A stretch of 64,000 bases of DNA from Chloroflexota bacterium (GTDB lineage: Bacteria; Chloroflexota; Anaerolineae; Anaerolineales; UBA4823). Below, piece after piece: positions 38,219 to 46,140 of this stretch (within the stretch, counting starts at the first letter, position 1; each line of letters begins with the position of its first letter). Made by a program: the position numbers and the translations under genes. The stretch spans positions 186,001 through 250,000 of the forward strand of contig JAKOUW010000096.1 of NCBI GenBank assembly GCA_029782365.1, given 5' to 3'. The notes under the pieces are model-generated. The model was not told the origin of the DNA, did not search any database, and saw only the letters and a list, made by a program, of their open reading frames with translations.

Positions 38219-39028
38219 ATGCCAGAGGTTCAAATTGCCAAAAATTTTCGGATTCATTACTTAGAAGATAATCCAACCTCAAAGCAGGCGGTTTTATTAT
38301 TGCATGGCCTGGGTGCAGATAGCACTTCCTGGCAGCTCCAGATTCCAGCTCTGACTGCCGCAGGATTTCGTGTTTTAGCTCCTGATGCACGCGGTTTTGG
38401 CAAATCTGGTTACCCACATGAACGGACGACAATTGCCAGGATGGCTAGAGATTTTGCTGGCCTTATAGAGGAAACTGGGGCCGCTCCAGTAAATGTCATC
38501 GGTATTTCAATGGGCGGTACCCATGCCATCCAACTATCTTTAGATTTTCCACAAATTGTCCGGTCTTTGATTCTTGTCAACACGTTTGCCAATTTGCGTC
38601 CAAAAAAACCTTCTCTTTGGATCTATTATTTAACCAGATTGGTACTTGTTCACACTTTAGGCATTCCAACCCAAGCGCGCTTCGTTACCTCGAAGATATT
38701 TCCTCATCCTGACCAGGAAATATTGCGACAAGAGCTCTTCCGACAAATACTTCAGGCTAACCCTTCAGCGTACCGTGCCGCCATGCGTGCCCTGGGCTTG
38801 TTTTCTGTCGTGGGGCGATTGCCAGAAATTAAGGTGCCCACTTTGGTCGTTACCGGCGAACAGGACACAACTGTCGGATTAGAGAACCAGAAAGTGCTTG
38901 TAGACAGCATTCCAGGTGCTCAGCAGGTGTTTATTTCTTTTGCCGGCCATGCAGTAACTGTTGAAAAACCCGAAGAGTTCAACCAATATATGATTAAATT
39001 TCTCCGAGCTAATCAAGACGTTAATTGA
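38219..39028 (+). CDS. Alpha/beta hydrolase
   Basis: 269 residues from the ATG at 38219 (GAGAGGAAAA upstream); five extra codons exist upstream from a TTG. Typical cap-and-core hydrolase: HGLGADSTSW oxyanion region, PDARGFGKSGYP, nucleophile elbow GISMGGTHA (Ser), catalytic Asp in VVTGEQDTTVG, and His in FAGHAVTVEKPEEF. The substrate is not predictable; members include esterases, C-C hydrolases and haloperoxidase-like proteins. It lies just upstream of the thiolase, which may be in the same unit. Confidence 0.88.
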   Translation: MPEVQIAKNFRIHYLEDNPTSKQAVLLLHGLGADSTSWQLQIPALTAAGFRVLAPDARGFGKSGYPHERTTIARMARDFAGLIEETGAAPVNVIGISMGGTHAIQLSLDFPQIVRSLILVNTFANLRPKKPSLWIYYLTRLVLVHTLGIPTQARFVTSKIFPHPDQEILRQELFRQILQANPSAYRAAMRALGLFSVVGRLPEIKVPTLVVTGEQDTTVGLENQKVLVDSIPGAQQVFISFAGHAVTVEKPEEFNQYMIKFLRANQDVN

Positions 39029-39099
39029 GAGTTTCTGACAGTTAGCCAGGAGAAAATTGAGTAACGGGAATCAAATTGAAAATTTTTTTTGAGGTTGTG

Positions 39100-40260
39100 A
39101 TGCGCGAAGTGGCTGTAATTGGTATAGGTCAAACACCTGTAGATGAACATTGGGGATTATCTCTGAAAGAATTGGCGGGCCAGGCTGTTCTAGAAGCGTT
39201 GGAAGATTCTGGCCGCCAGCAAATTGATGCACTGTTTGTTGGGAACATGCTGTCTTCTATCCTTGACCATCAAGATAACCTGGGCGGATTGATCTCGGAT
39301 TGGTTGAGCTTGCTGGATATTGAGACGATGAAATGCGAGGCGGCTTGCGCTAGTGGCGCTGCTGCGGTAAGAGCAGCCATATTGGCTGTTGCTTCCGGCG
39401 CGGCTGAATCGGCAGTTGCCGTAGGTGTTGAGAAAATGACCGAGAGCTTACCGGTCGAGACAACATCTGCGTTGGCAACCGCTGCTGATGCAGAATATGA
39501 AGCCGCAATGGGGCTCTCATTTGTTGCTATTAATGCTTTGATTATGCAGCGTTACCTGCATACCTATTCATGGGAACACACTGATTTTGCGCCCTTTTCC
39601 ATCAATGCTCATGCGAATGGAATAAAAAACCCGAACGCTCGTTTGCACGAGAGGATAGACGCGGAGATCTATAGAAAAGCGCGAATGGTGGCAGACCCAA
39701 TCAATTTATTAGATGCGTCGCCAATCGGGGATGGCGCTGCTGCAGTTGTAATAGTCCCTGCAGACAGTTTTAAAGTACGACAGAATAATAAAATAATAAT
39801 GGTTTCTGCTTCGGCGGTAGCGACAGATTCGATTGCTGTCCATAGTCGAAAAGACCCTCTCTGGCTGTCTGCAGCGGAAAAATCTGCAAAATCTGCCTAT
39901 GCACAAGCGAGAGTGAGCCCCACAGATATCGATGTGTTCGAATTGCACGATGCATTTTCGATTATGTCAGCTTTATCTCTAGAAGCATGTGGTTTTGCCG
40001 AGCGTGGCAAGGGACCTCGCCTTGCCCAAGAAGGTGAGATTGGAATTACTGGCCGCATTCCGATAACGACTTTCGGAGGCTTGAAAGCGCGTGGACATCC
40101 GGTTGGCGGTACGGGAGTTTATCAAATTGTTGAAGTTGTCCAGCAGCTTCGCGGCACCGCTGGAGTCTTGCAAGTTCCTGACGCGAAGATTGGCATGGCT
40201 CAAAATATCGGTGGAAGCGGCGCCACTATATTTACGCATATACTCAAAGCGATCATCTGA
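39100..40260 (+). CDS. Thiolase-family acyl-CoA acetyltransferase
   Basis: About 386 residues; the ATG at 39100 is preceded by GAGG, while the upstream TTG at 39076 has none. The catalytic Cys is in CEAACASGAAAVRAAI, then ELHDAFSIMSALSLEACGF and GLKARGHPVGGTGVYQIVE with the active-site His. The pattern fits the SCP2-thiolase-like/archaeal acetyl-CoA acetyltransferase branch rather than classical bacterial thiolases. The second C-terminal catalytic Cys of classical thiolases (CxG) is replaced by the NIGGSGA segment, as is usual in that branch. A DUF35/OB partner often accompanies this branch but is not seen here. It precedes hypA by 44 bp. Confidence 0.88.
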   Translation: MREVAVIGIGQTPVDEHWGLSLKELAGQAVLEALEDSGRQQIDALFVGNMLSSILDHQDNLGGLISDWLSLLDIETMKCEAACASGAAAVRAAILAVASGAAESAVAVGVEKMTESLPVETTSALATAADAEYEAAMGLSFVAINALIMQRYLHTYSWEHTDFAPFSINAHANGIKNPNARLHERIDAEIYRKARMVADPINLLDASPIGDGAAAVVIVPADSFKVRQNNKIIMVSASAVATDSIAVHSRKDPLWLSAAEKSAKSAYAQARVSPTDIDVFELHDAFSIMSALSLEACGFAERGKGPRLAQEGEIGITGRIPITTFGGLKARGHPVGGTGVYQIVEVVQQLRGTAGVLQVPDAKIGMAQNIGGSGATIFTHILKAII

Positions 40261-40276
40261 TCAGTCCGCTTTGGGC

Positions 40277-40282
40277 TATAAT
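40277..40282 (+). promoter_or_regulatory. -10 box before the hyp operon
   Basis: Perfect TATAAT 22 nt upstream of the hypA ATG, in the short gap after the thiolase gene. No convincing -35 is visible. Confidence 0.45.
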
Positions 40283-40304
40283 AAGCCAGGATTTAGTGTT
40301 TTCT

Positions 40305-40649
40305 ATGCATGAATTAGCTGTAACCGAAAGCATCCTGGAAATAGCACTTCGACACGCATCGCGAGTAAATGCGCAGCGAATCACAACCCTCAACCTTGTG
40401 ATTGGGCAAATGGCCTCGGTAGTGGATGATTCAATCCAATTTTATTGGGATATGATTGCCAAAGGCACTCTGGCAGAAGGCGCAAACCTTAATTTTACCC
40501 GACTCCCAGCTGAGTTTACATGTAAAAATTGTCAGGCAAAATTCGCTCCGGTTGATTCGGATTTTAACTGCCCTGCATGTGGCAGTTCATCTGTAATTCT
40601 TACCTCAGGTTCTGAGTTCTTCCTCGATTCTATCGAAATTGAAAATTGA
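40305..40649 (+). CDS. hypA: Hydrogenase nickel-insertion protein HypA
   Basis: 114 residues beginning with the canonical MHELAVTESI (the ATG at 40305; His2 is the nickel ligand), so the frame extension to 40296 is rejected. The zinc-finger CxxC pairs are CKNCQ and CPACGSS. It delivers Ni2+ to [NiFe]-hydrogenase precursors together with HypB. First gene of a hypABFCDE cluster. Confidence 0.96.
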   Translation: MHELAVTESILEIALRHASRVNAQRITTLNLVIGQMASVVDDSIQFYWDMIAKGTLAEGANLNFTRLPAEFTCKNCQAKFAPVDSDFNCPACGSSSVILTSGSEFFLDSIEIEN

Positions 40650-40663
40650 TTTGGAGATGTTCC

Positions 40664-41329
40664 ATGCCAGAACGCGTTTCTGTTGTCGAAAATATTCTTT
40701 CTGCGAATGATCGTTTGGCCGATGAAATACAGCATCAATTAAACGAAAGCCATGTTTTCGCAATCAATTTAATGGCTTCACCTGGAGCTGGTAAAACAAC
40801 ACTTATTGAAAGAACGATTGAGCACCTTTCTGGATTATTTCGAATAGGGATGATAAATGGGGATATCGCAACCAGCCTGGACGCTGATCGGGCAGCTGCG
40901 GCTGGCGCACAGGCTGTTCAAATCAATACGGGCGGTGAATGCCATTTGGATGCAGTTATGCTTCAACAGGGTTTGCGCAAGTTGGATTTAACTCAATTGG
41001 ATTTATTATTGGTTGAAAATGTTGGTAACTTGGTTTGTCCTGCCAGTTTTCGTTTGGGAACGCATAAAAGCGTGTTAATTGCCTCAACTCCCGAAGGAGA
41101 TGACAAGCCCTACAAGTATCCCGGCATGTATCGAGGTGTGGACGCTCTGGTGATTAATAAAATTGATTTACTTCCATATATTTCGTTTGATATGGACAGA
41201 TTTCGTCAAGGGGTCGAGATCCTTAACCCAGGTGTAATAACTTTTCCATTATCTTGCCGAACACAAGATGGAATTACTCCATGGATTGATTGGTTAGTCT
41301 TTAATATTCAAAATTACAGAGAGAAGTAA
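40664..41329 (+). CDS. hypB: Hydrogenase nickel-incorporation GTPase HypB
   Basis: About 221 residues from the ATG at 40664, preceded by TTGGAGATG; the ORF extension to 40646 lacks a ribosome site. GTPase motifs: P-loop SPGAGKTTLIERTIEHL, INGDIATSLDADR, TGGECHLDAVM (metal-binding Cys/His), VENVGNLVCPASF, and VINKIDLLPY. No His-rich N-terminal nickel store is present. It powers nickel insertion with HypA. Confidence 0.96.
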   Translation: MPERVSVVENILSANDRLADEIQHQLNESHVFAINLMASPGAGKTTLIERTIEHLSGLFRIGMINGDIATSLDADRAAAAGAQAVQINTGGECHLDAVMLQQGLRKLDLTQLDLLLVENVGNLVCPASFRLGTHKSVLIASTPEGDDKPYKYPGMYRGVDALVINKIDLLPYISFDMDRFRQGVEILNPGVITFPLSCRTQDGITPWIDWLVFNIQNYREK

Positions 41330-41339
41330 ATTAAGATTG

Positions 41340-43679
41340 ATGTCACAAATCAAAGCTGTCTTCATTCATGTGACCGGGATTGTACAAGGCGTTGGTTTCC
41401 GCCCATTTGTTTATTCCCTGGCAAATGAATTCAACCTTACTGGCTGGGTGCGAAATACGTCAGCCGGTGTAGAAATTTCAATTGAAGGCTCACAAAAAAA
41501 CATTGATTTGTTCTTATCAGCCTTTCCTCAAAAATTGCCGCCATTGGCGAAGATCGATTCGTTTTCTGTGGTGTCTAAATCGACAGAATTTCATAAGCAT
41601 TTTGAAATCCTCGAATCTAGTGTAATAGAAGGCGCATTTCAGCCAATTTCACCTGATATTTCTACCTGCCCTGATTGTTTGCGTGAATTAACCGACCCTG
41701 GCGATCGCAGGTATCGTTATCCATTTATCAACTGCACGAACTGTGGCCCTCGTTTTACAATCATCTCTGACATACCTTACGATCGCCCTAACACAACTAT
41801 GTCTGCCTTCCCCATGTGTCCAGATTGTGAGGTTGAATACACCGATCCATCCAATCGCAGGTTCCATGCGCAGCCCATCGCCTGCCCTGTTTGTGGCCCG
41901 CATATCTGGTTTGAAACCTCCCAGCGAATCTCTTTCCAGCAAGTTATTAAGAATGATGATGCACTTCTTGCCACTATGAAGGCCGTGTACGATCGCAAGA
42001 TTGTAGCCATAAAAGGCCTGGGCGGTTTTCATCTGGCATGCGATGCTGGTAGTCAACAGGCTGTTGATCTGCTTCGCCAGAGAAAAATGCGCGTGGACAA
42101 ACCGTTTGCTGTAATGTTGCCTTCTCTCGAAGCAATTGAAAAGGCGTGCTTTTTATCTGATTCAGAGCGTGCATTACTCTTGTCAAAAGAGCGGCCGATT
42201 GTTATTCTTAAACGCCGCCCTGAGTGTGATTGGATTGCTGATGTTTCACCTCGGCAATCTACCATTGGAGTGATGCTTCCTTACACGCCGCTTCATTTTC
42301 TGCTGTTTGTTCTTCATCCAAACGCGAATTTTTCACCGCCGCAAGCATTGGTCATGACCAGTGGAAATCTGAGTGAAGAGCCAATAGCGGTTTCGAATGA
42401 AGAGGCTCGTGACAGTCTGTCAATGTTAGCAGATGCGTTCTTATTTCATGACAGATCTATTCACATTCGTTGTGACGATTCCGTTTTTCGAGCTCCAGAA
42501 ACAGAAGGTGTTCGCTCTTTTCCGGTCCGCCGCTCCCGAGGCTATACTCCAATTCCTCTTATGCTTCCTTGGAAATCGCCGCCGATTTTAGGGTTAGGAG
42601 CAGAATTAAAAAATACTTTTTGTTTATCAAATGGACAATATGCATTTCCAAGCCATCATATAGGCGATATGCAGAATTTCGAGACCTTGACTTCGTTTCT
42701 GGAAGGAATAGATCATTTCCAGAAACTTTTTCATATCACGCCACAATATATTGCTTGCGATTACCATCCAGATTATTTGTCCACTCGTGTGGCTATGGAG
42801 AAACAGGAAAAACAAGGTATTCCGGTTGTGCAAGTCCAACACCACCATGCGCATATTGCTGCTTGTATGGTAGAAAATGGCCTTCAAAGCGATCATCAGG
42901 TAATTGGTGTTGCGTTGGATGGTACTGGTTATGGTTTTGACAGCGCAATTTGGGGTGGTGAATTGTTTTATGGAACATATTCAGGGTTTATCCGAGCCTA
43001 TCATCTGGAATACATGCCCCTACCTGGCGGGGATTTTGCCATTCGCAATCCCTCTCGTATAGCGCTTGCATACCTTTGGCACTGTCAGCAAGCCTGGGAT
43101 GATGATCTTCCTCCTGTCAACGTCATTTGTGCAGATGATCGTATGTTGCTCCATTCTTTATTGACCCATAAAATAAACACACCAATGACTTCTAGTATGG
43201 GCCGCCTGTTTGATGCCGTCTCCTCTCTGATTGGTGTGTGTCACCAATCTAATTATGAAGGCCAAGCGGCGGTTGAATTAGAAGCAATTGCTGATTTTGA
43301 CGTGCAGGACTATTACCCTATTGATGTGCAGTCTGGTTTTGAAGAAATAAATATAACGCCGATTGTATGTGGAATTGTTGAAGATATGAAGCAGCGCAAG
43401 CCCTTATATTATATTTCTGGTAAGTTTCATAATTCTATAGTTGTTTTTTTATGTAGTTATATATTGGCTATGCGCAATTTGACAGGAATAGAAACGGTTG
43501 TTCTTTCTGGCGGAGTATGGCAAAATACGACTCTGCTTCGCAAAATCATGATCAAACTTAGAGCTTTGGGTTTTTCTGTTCTATCTCATCATCATGTCTC
43601 GCCAAATGACGGCGGTATTTCCCTCGGTCAATGCGCAATTGCTTACCACCAGTTGATAGGTAAAAAAGAAGGAGTGTAA
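41340..43679 (+). CDS. hypF: Carbamoyltransferase HypF
   Basis: 779 residues from the ATG at 41340. Domains in order: acylphosphatase (GIVQGVGFRPFVYSLA), two zinc-finger-like CxxC sets (CPDCLRELTDP, CTNCGPRF, CPDCEVEYTDP, CPVCGPH), YrdC-like domain (AIKGLGGFHLACDA, KPFAVMLPSL, TSGNLSEEPI), and the Kae1-like carbamoyltransferase (GLGAELKNTFCL, HHHAHIAACMVENGL, GVALDGTGYGFD, SSMGRLFDAVSSL, SGGVWQNTTLL). It uses carbamoyl phosphate to make the thiocarboxamide on HypE, precursor of the cyanide ligands. Complete. Confidence 0.97.
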   Translation: MSQIKAVFIHVTGIVQGVGFRPFVYSLANEFNLTGWVRNTSAGVEISIEGSQKNIDLFLSAFPQKLPPLAKIDSFSVVSKSTEFHKHFEILESSVIEGAFQPISPDISTCPDCLRELTDPGDRRYRYPFINCTNCGPRFTIISDIPYDRPNTTMSAFPMCPDCEVEYTDPSNRRFHAQPIACPVCGPHIWFETSQRISFQQVIKNDDALLATMKAVYDRKIVAIKGLGGFHLACDAGSQQAVDLLRQRKMRVDKPFAVMLPSLEAIEKACFLSDSERALLLSKERPIVILKRRPECDWIADVSPRQSTIGVMLPYTPLHFLLFVLHPNANFSPPQALVMTSGNLSEEPIAVSNEEARDSLSMLADAFLFHDRSIHIRCDDSVFRAPETEGVRSFPVRRSRGYTPIPLMLPWKSPPILGLGAELKNTFCLSNGQYAFPSHHIGDMQNFETLTSFLEGIDHFQKLFHITPQYIACDYHPDYLSTRVAMEKQEKQGIPVVQVQHHHAHIAACMVENGLQSDHQVIGVALDGTGYGFDSAIWGGELFYGTYSGFIRAYHLEYMPLPGGDFAIRNPSRIALAYLWHCQQAWDDDLPPVNVICADDRMLLHSLLTHKINTPMTSSMGRLFDAVSSLIGVCHQSNYEGQAAVELEAIADFDVQDYYPIDVQSGFEEINITPIVCGIVEDMKQRKPLYYISGKFHNSIVVFLCSYILAMRNLTGIETVVLSGGVWQNTTLLRKIMIKLRALGFSVLSHHHVSPNDGGISLGQCAIAYHQLIGKKEGV

Positions 43680-43683
43680 TAAT

Positions 43684-43935
43684 ATGTGTCTTGGTGTACC
43701 CGGAAAAATTATCGAGATTTACAAATCAGCAGATTTGGATATGGGGAAAATTGATTTTGGTGGCGTCATACGAGAGGTCTGCCTCTCGTATGTCCCCGAA
43801 GCCAAGATTGGCGATTATGCATTGGTGCATGTTGGGTTCGCGTTAAATCTGATGTCAGAAATAGAAGCGCAAGAAACCTTGGATTTACTCAACCAAATCG
43901 CGGATATTGAAAGCGAACTGGGACCTTCGTCATGA
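43684..43935 (+). CDS. hypC: Hydrogenase assembly chaperone HypC
   Basis: 83 residues, starting [10 protein letters not shown] with the essential Cys2. It carries the Fe(CN)2CO moiety together with HypD. AAGGAG precedes the ATG, and the stop overlaps the hypD start by 4 bp. Confidence 0.96.
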   Translation: MCLGVPGKIIEIYKSADLDMGKIDFGGVIREVCLSYVPEAKIGDYALVHVGFALNLMSEIEAQETLDLLNQIADIESELGPSS

Positions 43936-45029
43936 AATACATCGATGAATACCGTGATGCTCGCCTGGCGCATAAGATTGCAGCACAAATCGAGCGAGAA
44001 ACCACCCAACCCTGGGTGATCATGGAAATTTGCGGTGGGCAAACCCATGCTATCATGCGATATGGTTTAGACCAGTTGCTTCCTTCTTTCATCGAACTTG
44101 TCCATGGACCTGGTTGCCCAGTTTGTGTGACATCGCTTGAACTGGTAGATAAGGCGCTGTACATTGCATCTCAGCCAGACGTGATATTCACATCTTATGG
44201 TGACATGCTCCGGGTTCCTGGTTCCGATGGCGACTTATTTTCAGTGAAAGCACATGGGGGCGATGTTCGCACAGTATATTCTCCGCTTGATGCAGTCAAA
44301 TTAGCAGTTCAGAATCCAAGCAAACGCGTTGTATTTTTCGGCATTGGTTTTGAGACAACTGCTCCGGCGAATGCGATGAGCGTTGCCCAGGCGAAAGCCT
44401 TCGGCCTAACCAATTACAGCATGCTTGTATCCCATGTTCGTGTGCCGCCTGCTATGCACGCAATTCTCAGTTCAGATAGAAACCGAGTTCAAGGATTTCT
44501 CGCGGCAGGCCATGTTTGTACCGTTATGGGCTACTGGGAATACCCGCAGATCGCTACGAAATACAAAGTACCAATCGTGGTCACCGGTTTTGAACCAGTG
44601 GACATTTTGAATGGCATATTGCAAACTGTAAAAATGTTAGAAAAACGGCAGTATACCGTAGAAAACGCGTATCCGCGTTTAGTTACTTATGAGGGCAATC
44701 AGCCAGCGCAGAAGCTGATTGCCGAAGTTTTTGAAAATTGTGATCGAAACTGGCGTGGTATTGGCATGATATCTCAAAGCGGGTGGCGTCTGAAAGATGC
44801 CTATTCCGCGTACGACGCCGAAAACCAGTTCGAAGTATCGGCGATTCAAACGAGAGAATCCGCGGTTTGCATTGCTGGCCAGATATTACAAGGACTAAAA
44901 AAACCCTTTGAATGCACAGCTTTTGGTGCAACTTGTAACCCAGAAAATCCCATTGGAGCTACTATGGTTTCTTCTGAGGGCGCCTGTGCTGCATATTATC
45001 GCTACCGGTTTGCTCTTGAAGAAAAGTAA
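43932..45029 (+). CDS. hypD: Hydrogenase Fe-cofactor assembly protein HypD
   Basis: 365 residues, an iron-sulfur scaffold for the Fe(CN)2CO group. Signatures: [43 protein letters not shown], and the C-terminal cysteine cluster [29 protein letters not shown] (split here by function: Cys residues of the [4Fe-4S] site). It overlaps hypC by 4 bp. Confidence 0.96.
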   Translation: MKYIDEYRDARLAHKIAAQIERETTQPWVIMEICGGQTHAIMRYGLDQLLPSFIELVHGPGCPVCVTSLELVDKALYIASQPDVIFTSYGDMLRVPGSDGDLFSVKAHGGDVRTVYSPLDAVKLAVQNPSKRVVFFGIGFETTAPANAMSVAQAKAFGLTNYSMLVSHVRVPPAMHAILSSDRNRVQGFLAAGHVCTVMGYWEYPQIATKYKVPIVVTGFEPVDILNGILQTVKMLEKRQYTVENAYPRLVTYEGNQPAQKLIAEVFENCDRNWRGIGMISQSGWRLKDAYSAYDAENQFEVSAIQTRESAVCIAGQILQGLKKPFECTAFGATCNPENPIGATMVSSEGACAAYYRYRFALEEK

Positions 45030-45040
45030 AGGTACACTTT

Positions 45041-46120
45041 ATGGACCAGTCAACCATTAACTTTGATGGCGCTTTCTGCCCACTGCCTCTACCTCACCAT
45101 GACCGAATTGTTCTCGGCCATGGCAGCGGAGGTAAAATGACGCATGATCTTGTTAACAAAATATTCATGCCGTATCTTGCGAATCCATATCTTCAGGCAG
45201 GCGACGATTCGGCAGTCATTCATTTACCAAGTGAAAACTTAACAGATTTTTCAAGAATTGCTTTCACGACAGATTCTCATGTGGTCGACCCTCTTTTCTT
45301 TCCGGGAGGCGATATTGGGCGCCTGGCAATTTCTGGCACTGTGAATGATCTTCTGGCTCTCGGCGCCACCCCACTCTACTTAACTGCCGGCTTTATCTTG
45401 GAAGAAGGTCTATCGACTGAAATCTTGCAGCGAGTCTTATTGTCTATGCGAAATACAGCCCTCGAAGCAGGTGTCCAAATCGTTGCTGGCGATACGAAAG
45501 TTGTCCAAAAAAGTAAGGCGGATGGTCTGTATATCAATACTTCTGGACTCGGTTTTATTCCGAAAGGCGTAAATATTTCCGGCGCTAACGCCCACCCCGG
45601 TGATGTTGTCATCATTACAGGCCAGATCGGCAGTCACGGTATCGCAGTTTTGGCAGCCCGAGGCGACCTTGGTTTTGAAACTCGCATCGAAAGTGATGTC
45701 GCCCCACTTACTTCGTTAGTCAAATCGTTGTTGGTTACCAGTTCCAATATTCACGTACTTCGGGACCCGACTCGCGGTGGACTGGGCACAACCCTGAATG
45801 AAATTGCAAGCCAATCCAATGTGGGCATTCGTCTCGTCGAATCACAAATACCCGTTCATCCTGCTGTCAGAGCCGCCTGCGAAATGCTCGGTTTCGATCC
45901 CCTTTACATTGCCAATGAAGGAAAAATGATTATCATTGCTGACCAAGAGGATGCGGAAACAATAATAGACTGCCTGCACAAACAAAAATACGGTCAGGAT
46001 GCCGCTGTCATTGGCAGAGTGACTGTCGAAAACCCTAAACGCGTTTTAGTGCACACCAATTTTGGAAGCAACCGCCTTGTAGACATGCTGGCTGGTGAGA
46101 TACTTCCACGTATTTGCTGA
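45041..46120 (+). CDS. hypE: Hydrogenase maturation protein HypE
   Basis: 359 residues, an AIR-synthase-fold ATPase that dehydrates the HypF-made thiocarboxamide to thiocyanate. GHGSGGKMTHDLV, DDSAVIHLP, GDTKVVQK and DPTRGGLGTTLNEIA are family motifs. The chain ends PRIC, so the acceptor cysteine is the last residue (Cys359). Last gene of the hyp set; converges with the coiled-coil gene 20 bp further on. No hydrogenase structural genes are in the window. Confidence 0.97.
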   Translation: MDQSTINFDGAFCPLPLPHHDRIVLGHGSGGKMTHDLVNKIFMPYLANPYLQAGDDSAVIHLPSENLTDFSRIAFTTDSHVVDPLFFPGGDIGRLAISGTVNDLLALGATPLYLTAGFILEEGLSTEILQRVLLSMRNTALEAGVQIVAGDTKVVQKSKADGLYINTSGLGFIPKGVNISGANAHPGDVVIITGQIGSHGIAVLAARGDLGFETRIESDVAPLTSLVKSLLVTSSNIHVLRDPTRGGLGTTLNEIASQSNVGIRLVESQIPVHPAVRAACEMLGFDPLYIANEGKMIIIADQEDAETIIDCLHKQKYGQDAAVIGRVTVENPKRVLVHTNFGSNRLVDMLAGEILPRIC

Positions 46121-46140
46121 ATTGCTTTTATTAAGTCGAT

